In this document: one piece after another, positions 1 through 4,035 of the stretch | Position numbering within the stretch: the stretch's first letter is position 1 | Layout of the letters: every line of letters begins with the position of its first letter | Position numbers and translations under genes: made by a program | Notes under the pieces: generated by a model | What the model saw: only the letters and a program-made list of their open reading frames with translations | What the model was told of the DNA's origin: nothing | Databases searched by the model: none | Origin: Fimbriimonadaceae bacterium | GTDB lineage: Bacteria > Armatimonadota > Fimbriimonadia > Fimbriimonadales > Fimbriimonadaceae | Direction: 5' to 3' | Length of the DNA: 7,797 nucleotides | NCBI GenBank assembly: GCA_025451715.1 | Contig: JANWJY010000157.1 | Span: 1 to 7,797 of the forward strand

Positions 1-866
1 ACCGAGTGACCGTTCTGCGCGACGGACTGCTCGTCGCGACGAAGGCACGTGGCGAGTTCGACCAGGCTGAGCTTGCGCGGCTGATGGTCGGGCGTGAACT
101 TGGTGACTTTTATCCAGAGAAGCGCGCGGCGAGAGATGGGGAAGTGCTGCTTCGTGCAACTGGTGTTGCGGTCTCCGGGTTCGTCCACGGAGCGGACTTT
201 CATGTTCGCGCGGGTGAAATCGTAGGGTTGGCCGGTTTGATCGGCTCCGGCCGGACCGAACTGTGCGAGGCGATCGTCGGCGCGCGCCGAATGACTGCGG
301 GGGTAATCGAGGTCGCAGGGAAAGGTGTCCGGGTCGGATCGGTGAAACAGGCGTCCAAGCTCGGGGTCGCCTATGTGAGTGAGGACAGAAAGGGGGCAGG
401 GCTTGTGCTCGGCATGGACGTGGTCGAGAACACGACGCTCGCGAACTTGCGCAAGTACTGCAGACCGCTGGTCTCGAAGAACGCGGAGCGAAAGGCGACA
501 GAGGGGTGGGTGAGTGAACTGGACATACGTGCAGGAGATCTTCGTGCCGACATTCTGTACTTGAGCGGCGGAAACCAGCAGAAAGTCGCCGTCGCGAAGT
601 GGCTCGAAACGAAGCCGCGCGTGCTGATCCTCGACGAACCGACCCGCGGCGTCGACGTTGGTGCAAAGCGGGAAATATACAACCTAATCCAGAGGCTCGC
701 GGACGAGGGGCTTGCGTGCATTGTCATCTCGAGCGAGCTTCCAGAGATAGTTGGTGTTTGTGAGAGAGTGGTCGTTATGCGCGAGGGACGCATCACAGGC
801 GAGCTGAAGGGCACTCAGATTACAGAAGAGAACATCATGCTGCGCTCAGCGGGCGTGGCAGCATGA
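1..866 (+). CDS. CUT2-family sugar ABC importer ATPase (RbsA/MglA-like), C-terminal part; 5' end outside window
   Basis: This is the C-terminal half of a fused double-ATPase subunit that powers uptake of a monosaccharide across the inner membrane. The frame is open to the left edge (codon CGA at 3-5, then GTG at 6-8), so the GTG is an internal valine and the N-terminal ATPase domain lies upstream. Counting that Val as residue 1, the second nucleotide-binding domain shows a Walker A-like GLIGSGRT (77-84), the family block with EDRKGAGL (126-133), the signature LSGGNQQK (186-193), Walker B VLILDE (206-211), a D-loop region with PTRGVD, and ISSELPE (241-247) where other ABC ATPases have the switch histidine. 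Arg in place of the Walker A Lys and the missing His are normal for the second domain of RbsA/MglA proteins, where the first domain is the better ATPase. The stop overlaps the permease start (ATGA, 863-866), and the permease and binding protein follow in the same operon. The family call is secure; the sugar is unknown. Confidence 0.95.
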   Translation, partial: RVTVLRDGLLVATKARGEFDQAELARLMVGRELGDFYPEKRAARDGEVLLRATGVAVSGFVHGADFHVRAGEIVGLAGLIGSGRTELCEAIVGARRMTAGVIEVAGKGVRVGSVKQASKLGVAYVSEDRKGAGLVLGMDVVENTTLANLRKYCRPLVSKNAERKATEGWVSELDIRAGDLRADILYLSGGNQQKVAVAKWLETKPRVLILDEPTRGVDVGAKREIYNLIQRLADEGLACIVISSELPEIVGVCERVVVMREGRITGELKGTQITEENIMLRSAGVAA

Positions 867-1849
867 AGAAGCTCTTCCAGGAGTATGGAGTGCTGGTCGC
901 ACTGGTCTTGCTCCTGATAATCAATGTTGCTACGCGTGCGGACAACTTCTTGACACCCGAGAACATCCGCAACATTTTGAGCCAGAACGCCTATGTCGGC
1001 ATCATCGCGATCGGAATGACGTTCGTGATCATGACGGCGGGGATCGACCTGAGCGTTGGGAGTATGGTCGCGCTGTGTGGCGCGGCCGCTGTGCTTGTGC
1101 TCAACAAGCAGGCTCCAAACGGTGACTCGACCGCGATCCTGATGGCGTGCCTCGCTTCGCTGGGTGTGGGCACGCTCGCGGGCGCCCTCAACGGTTTCGC
1201 CATTGCGTTCGGGCGGGTGGCACCATTTGTTGTGACCCTTGCGGGGCTCGCAGGCTTTCGTTCTATCGCGCTGGTGTTGGGCGAGGGCGGGGAAATCCGT
1301 TCGCAGGTGCCTTCGTTCGGGGAGCTGGGCTGTGCGGGGTTCTACATCCCATTTCTTAAGACCAACGTTGGCTCGCCGCTGACGATCTATTGGAGCCTCA
1401 TCGCTTTCATCGGAGTGGCGTTTCTCGCCAGCTTCGTGCTCAACTACACTCGCTTTGGCCGATACATGATCGCGGTCGGGGCGAACGAGCGGGCCGCGAA
1501 GTACTCCGCGATCAATACGCAGACTGTCAAGCTCGCCGCATACACGCTCCTAGGCTCGTTGGTAGGTATCGCCGCCTTCCTGAACGCGGCACGGATGAAT
1601 TCGGTAGGCACAGGCTCGGTCGGCTCGTTCTACGAGCTGGACGCGATCGCGGCGGTGGTGATCGGCGGGACTAGCCTGCGCGGGGGCAAAGGTAGAATCT
1701 GGGGCACGGTCGTCGGGGTCGTTCTGTTGACTTTGATCGCAAACATGATGACGGCGTACCGGATCGACACGAACTGGCAAGGGCTCGTTCGCGGCGGTGT
1801 GATCCTGGTCGCAGTGCTCCTCCAGCGAGGAAGCAAGGCGAGCGAGTGA
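863..1849 (+). CDS. CUT2-family sugar ABC importer permease (RbsC-like)
   Basis: This is the membrane subunit of the sugar importer, expected to form a homodimer channel with the upstream ATPase. It has 328 residues, the usual length for RbsC-type permeases, and is strongly hydrophobic throughout. Recognisable family blocks are AIGMTFVIMTAGIDLSVGS (49-67), the cytoplasmic coupling region around AVGANERAAKYSAIN (204-218), which docks on the ATPase, and AAVVIGGTSLRGGKGRIWG (263-281). The first hydrophobic segment covers about residues 9-22 and the last about 311-321. The ATG at 863 lies inside the ATPase stop (ATGA). There is no clear Shine-Dalgarno sequence in front of it, so translational coupling to the ATPase is likely. 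Its own stop is followed 9 bases later by the binding-protein ATG. Substrate specificity cannot be read from the permease. Confidence 0.95.
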   Translation: MKKLFQEYGVLVALVLLLIINVATRADNFLTPENIRNILSQNAYVGIIAIGMTFVIMTAGIDLSVGSMVALCGAAAVLVLNKQAPNGDSTAILMACLASLGVGTLAGALNGFAIAFGRVAPFVVTLAGLAGFRSIALVLGEGGEIRSQVPSFGELGCAGFYIPFLKTNVGSPLTIYWSLIAFIGVAFLASFVLNYTRFGRYMIAVGANERAAKYSAINTQTVKLAAYTLLGSLVGIAAFLNAARMNSVGTGSVGSFYELDAIAAVVIGGTSLRGGKGRIWGTVVGVVLLTLIANMMTAYRIDTNWQGLVRGGVILVAVLLQRGSKASE

Positions 1850-1854
1850 GGAAG
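1848..1854 (+). promoter_or_regulatory. Shine-Dalgarno deciding the binding-protein start
   Basis: GAGGAAG lies with its AGGA core (1849-1852) five bases before ATG 1858. The competing GTG at 1846, which overlaps the permease stop as GTGA, has no comparable site: the nearest GAGG (1827-1830) ends 15 bases upstream. ATG 1858 is therefore the better start, and it also gives a shorter, more typical lipoprotein signal peptide. Confidence 0.7.
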
Positions 1855-1857
1855 ACA

Positions 1858-2853
1858 ATGAAGACGATTTTGACTCTGGCGGCGGTTGCCGTCTGTTCAG
1901 TGTTTTTGATGGCGGGTTGCGGCCCCAGCGGCGGCGCGACTCCTGACGGCGGAAGCGGCGGGACAGAGACCAAGCGGTTCAAAATCGGCGTCTCGATCCC
2001 TGCCGCCGACCACGGTTGGACCGCAGGAGTCGGCTGGTGGGCAAAGGAGGCCGCGGCGCTCTACCCGAACGCGGAGTGGATCATCGAGACCGCCGTCGGC
2101 CCGGATGAGCAGATCACGGATCTGCAAAACCTGCAGAGCCAGGGCGTAGACGCGATGGTGATCCTGGCGACGGACAGTGCGCCAGTAACTCCCGCTGCGA
2201 AAAAGCTGCATGAGGCAGGGATCCTAATCGTCAACGTAGATCGTGGCTTTACGGAGCCAGTGGCAGACGTGTTCATCGCTGGTGACAACTCGGCGTTTGG
2301 CCGAAAGTCAGCAGAGTTCATGGCGCAGAAGCTTGGCGGTAAAGGCAACATCGTGATCCTTGCAGGAATCGCTGGAACGAACGTGAGCAAGGACCGTGTC
2401 GCGGCCTTCAAAAAGGTCATGGCCGGTCATCCCAATATCAGGATCGTTGCAGAAGAAGCCGCTGACTGGAACCGCGAGAAGGCTGACAAGGCCATGCAGA
2501 ACATCCTGACTGCAAACCCGAAGATCGATGCGGTGTGGGCTAGCGACGACGACATGGCTCTCGGGGCGGAGAACGCGATCAAGGCAGCGGGCCGCGATAA
2601 GGAGATGTGGATGCTCGGTGGAGCTGGAATGAAGGACATCGTCAAGCGCGTGATGGACGGCGACGCGATGTATCCGGCGAACATCACCTATCCACCTTCG
2701 ATGATCGCACTCGGGATGCAGCAGGCGATCGGGATCCTGACGGCCGGTCGTGATAAGGCGATGCAGTTCGTGCCCAAGAGCATCATCATAGACGTCGAGC
2801 TGATAACGCCGGAGAACGCGAAGAGTTATTACTTCCCGGACAGCATCTATTGA
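1858..2853 (+). CDS. Sugar-binding lipoprotein of the CUT2 ABC importer (Peripla_BP_4, RbsB-like)
   Basis: This is the extracytoplasmic solute receptor that delivers sugar to the permease. With the ATG at 1858 it has 331 residues; a GTG at 1846 would add four. The N terminus is a lipoprotein signal: basic start, hydrophobic core, then lipobox MAGC with Cys21 as the lipid-modified residue. A Gly/Ser/Thr-rich tether (about 22-37) follows. The mature body has the type I periplasmic-binding fold pattern: KIGVSIP (42-48), the first-lobe end IVNVDRG (124-130) with the Asp-Arg pair used for sugar contacts in RbsB-type proteins, GDNSAFGRKSAEFM (142-155), and WASDDDMALGAENAIKAAG (227-245), which matches the ligand-contacting hinge strand of the family. 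It is the last gene of the operon, followed by a hairpin at 2880-2927. The ligand is unassigned; a pentose, hexose or related polyol would all fit. Confidence 0.93.
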   Translation: MKTILTLAAVAVCSVFLMAGCGPSGGATPDGGSGGTETKRFKIGVSIPAADHGWTAGVGWWAKEAAALYPNAEWIIETAVGPDEQITDLQNLQSQGVDAMVILATDSAPVTPAAKKLHEAGILIVNVDRGFTEPVADVFIAGDNSAFGRKSAEFMAQKLGGKGNIVILAGIAGTNVSKDRVAAFKKVMAGHPNIRIVAEEAADWNREKADKAMQNILTANPKIDAVWASDDDMALGAENAIKAAGRDKEMWMLGGAGMKDIVKRVMDGDAMYPANITYPPSMIALGMQQAIGILTAGRDKAMQFVPKSIIIDVELITPENAKSYYFPDSIY

Positions 2854-2879
2854 CCGCATAAGAGTTTGGGAATCACCCT

Positions 2880-2927
2880 CTCCCGCGTCCGTCATCCTGA
2901 GCCAGTCGAAGGAGCCGGACGCGGGAG
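2880..2927 (+). terminator. Long GC-rich hairpin after the sugar-transporter operon; possible terminator
   Basis: The arms CTCCCGCGTCCG (2880-2891) and CGGACGCGGGAG (2916-2927) are perfect 12-bp complements around a 24-base loop. The hairpin starts 27 bases after the binding-protein stop and is followed by TTCCTTG, a broken T-tract. Position fits an operon terminator, but the large loop and weak T-run make it an imperfect intrinsic terminator. It may act instead as an RNA 3'-end stabiliser or simply be a mobile palindromic repeat (see the loop entry). Confidence 0.5.
2891..2914. repeat. Candidate dispersed short repeat forming the hairpin loop
   Basis: The loop reads GTCATCCTGAGCCAGTCG followed by AAGGAG. 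I recall close variants of this string (core CCTGAGC...TCGAAGG, or its reverse complement) scattered between genes in many unrelated environmental genomes. Only one copy is in this window, so repeat status cannot be shown here. The flanking stem (CTCCCGCGTCC) gives the palindromic organisation expected of REP-like elements. The identification rests on memory of the motif. Confidence 0.4.
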
Positions 2928-2949
2928 TTCCTTGTAACGCGGTACCATT

Positions 2950-2954
2950 GAGGT
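2950..2954 (+). promoter_or_regulatory. Shine-Dalgarno of the pseudopilin gene
   Basis: GAGGT lies four bases before ATG 2959 and matches the anti-Shine-Dalgarno core. It supports this ATG, which also places the prepilin peptidase site at the expected distance from the N terminus. I see no convincing -35/-10 pair in the 31 bases between the hairpin and the start. Confidence 0.6.
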
Positions 2955-2958
2955 ATCG

Positions 2959-3618
2959 ATGCGCCGCGGCTTCACCCTGATCGAGCTCCTCGTGGTGATC
3001 GCGATCATCGCGATCTTGGCGGCGATCCTGTTCCCGGTGTTCACGCGCGCAAAGGCCGCGGCACAGGCGACCTCATGCATGTCGAACGAGAAGCAGCTCG
3101 GGTTGGCCGTACAAATGTACATAGCCGACTATGACGATTGTTTTCCGCCGGCTGCGTACCAGTCGGGCACGACCGTCGTGATCTGGCACGACGTCATCGA
3201 CCCATACGTGAGGAACAAAGCCGTATGGCTGTGCCCTGGCAGCACCGTTTCGAAGACCGACGCGAGCGGCGCGGCGACTTCGCACTTTGGATACAACGCC
3301 TTTTATCTAACGAATCTGGACCTGTTCTTTTCCAACATCGACAACGTGCAGACCTACAGCATGGGGTCGGTCGAGCTGCCGGCCGAGACGATCCTCTTCT
3401 CGGTGAGCAAGTCAAGCGTGCAGGGAAGCTGGTGCGGCGACGACGGGAAGTACCTCTTGCCGCCATCGCAGCCGCCGACCGACTGCTGGGGCGTCCCCGA
3501 CGACAACCCGGCTGAGATGGCGACGCTGAACTTCATCGACGGCCACTCAAAACGGTACAAGTTGACGCAGTTCTACTCGGGGCAGACCCCCGTAGACCGC
3601 TTTTTCGACAGACAGTAA
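2959..3618 (+). CDS. Type IV pilin-like prepilin (pseudopilin), Armatimonadota/Planctomycetota type
   Basis: This is a class III signal-peptide protein, expected to be cut and N-methylated by prepilin peptidase and then held in the membrane or built into a pilus/type II secretion-like pseudopilus. The leader MRRG is followed by FTLIE, so cleavage is after Gly4 and Glu9 is the conserved Glu5 of the mature form. A continuous hydrophobic helix runs to about residue 28 (VFTR). The globular part shows family landmarks: Cys40 in SCMSNEKQLGLAVQMY (39-54), ADYDDCFPP (56-64), a PYVRN..VWLCPG stretch (82-94), FGYN (110-113), and a late FIDGHSKRY (192-200), the DGH-type motif of these families. Cysteines at 40, 61, 92, 159 and 176 could form disulfides. 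At 219 residues it is typical for the group. Such genes occur in many dispersed copies per genome and their individual roles are mostly unknown. No pilus assembly gene lies next to it. Confidence 0.9.
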   Translation: MRRGFTLIELLVVIAIIAILAAILFPVFTRAKAAAQATSCMSNEKQLGLAVQMYIADYDDCFPPAAYQSGTTVVIWHDVIDPYVRNKAVWLCPGSTVSKTDASGAATSHFGYNAFYLTNLDLFFSNIDNVQTYSMGSVELPAETILFSVSKSSVQGSWCGDDGKYLLPPSQPPTDCWGVPDDNPAEMATLNFIDGHSKRYKLTQFYSGQTPVDRFFDRQ

Positions 3619-3620
3619 GG

Positions 3621-3654
3621 TTGAGGGCACGGCGTGCCACCCTCCACCCCTCAA
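3621..3654. terminator. Inverted repeats in the convergent gap; weak bidirectional terminator candidate
   Basis: The 39-base gap between the pseudopilin stop (3618) and the lipoprotein stop (3658) is largely self-complementary. TTGAGGG (3621-3627) can pair with CCCTCAA (3648-3654), or GGCAC (3626-3630) can pair with GTGCC (3634-3638) around a GGC loop. These two folds compete. Neither strand has a T-run after the fold, so it is not a classical intrinsic terminator; the position between convergent genes is the main argument. Confidence 0.35.
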
Positions 3655-3657
3655 TGC

Positions 3658-4035
3658 CTATGGTCCGTCCAGGTCCCAAGTCATTGGTCCGCCAGCGATC
3701 GTGACGACTCCACCGAGCGTTGTGCCGCCATTGGAAAGCGAGAACGTACCGCTTCCCGAGTGGTTTCCCTCGCTGGGGAAATTGATCGTCATCGTGACCT
3801 GCCCGTTGTTCTTTATCGTGCCAGTCACAGTTCCATCCTCGTCGCCGATGTCTGCGTGCATCGTGCCCGATATGTCGCCTGTCGCGTCTATGTTGAGCGA
3901 CGCCGGGCCGCTGTCGACCACGCCGTCCCACGTGCCGTCCCAATCTCCTTCGAAAATGCTGAACGGGATAATTCCAGCCAGACCACCACAGCCCGACATG
4001 CAGAGCGCGATGGCGATGAAGAGGACGGCTCTCAC
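3658..4035 (-). CDS. Small lipoprotein, beta-rich, function unknown; coupled to the S9 peptidase
   Basis: I do not recognise a named family. The preferred start is GTG at 4035-4033, which overlaps the peptidase stop as GTGA and has AAGGA (4049-4045) nine bases upstream. The frame stays open further upstream (ATG at 4131), but that region codes for the peptidase in another frame and would bury the signal peptide. The 125-residue product has a short lipoprotein signal (hydrophobic 3-13, then MSGC, lipid Cys16). The mature part is Gly/Thr/Asp-rich with alternating polar and hydrophobic residues: GDWDGTWDG (30-38), SLNIDATGDISGTM (46-59), GTVTGTIKNNGQVTMTIN (68-85), GTFSLSNGGTTLGGVVTI (96-113). 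This reads as a run of antiparallel beta strands with turns every 8-12 residues, suggesting a small beta-barrel or calycin-like fold (inference). It would sit on the periplasmic face of a membrane next to the secreted peptidase. An accessory or inhibitor role for the peptidase is only a guess from coupling. Confidence 0.75.
   Translation of the reverse strand: MRAVLFIAIALCMSGCGGLAGIIPFSIFEGDWDGTWDGVVDSGPASLNIDATGDISGTMHADIGDEDGTVTGTIKNNGQVTMTINFPSEGNHSGSGTFSLSNGGTTLGGVVTIAGGPMTWDLDGP

Noticed and set aside
6..8. GTG at position 6 as the start of the ATPase gene
   Set aside because: The frame is open upstream (CGA at 3-5) and the residues after it (TVLRDG) are the typical end of the first ATPase domain, so this is an internal valine of a gene cut by the window edge.
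190..750. Possible loss of function of the ATPase (Arg for the Walker A Lys, no switch His)
   Set aside because: These changes are the normal state of the second ATPase domain in RbsA/MglA proteins and do not indicate decay.
1846..1848. GTG start for the binding protein overlapping the permease stop
   Set aside because: It lacks a properly spaced Shine-Dalgarno site. The ATG at 1858 has AGGA five bases upstream and gives a cleaner signal peptide.
2308..2895. Minus-strand open frame antisense to the binding protein
   Set aside because: It has no recognisable motif, runs into the hairpin, and is fully explained as a shadow of the binding-protein gene.
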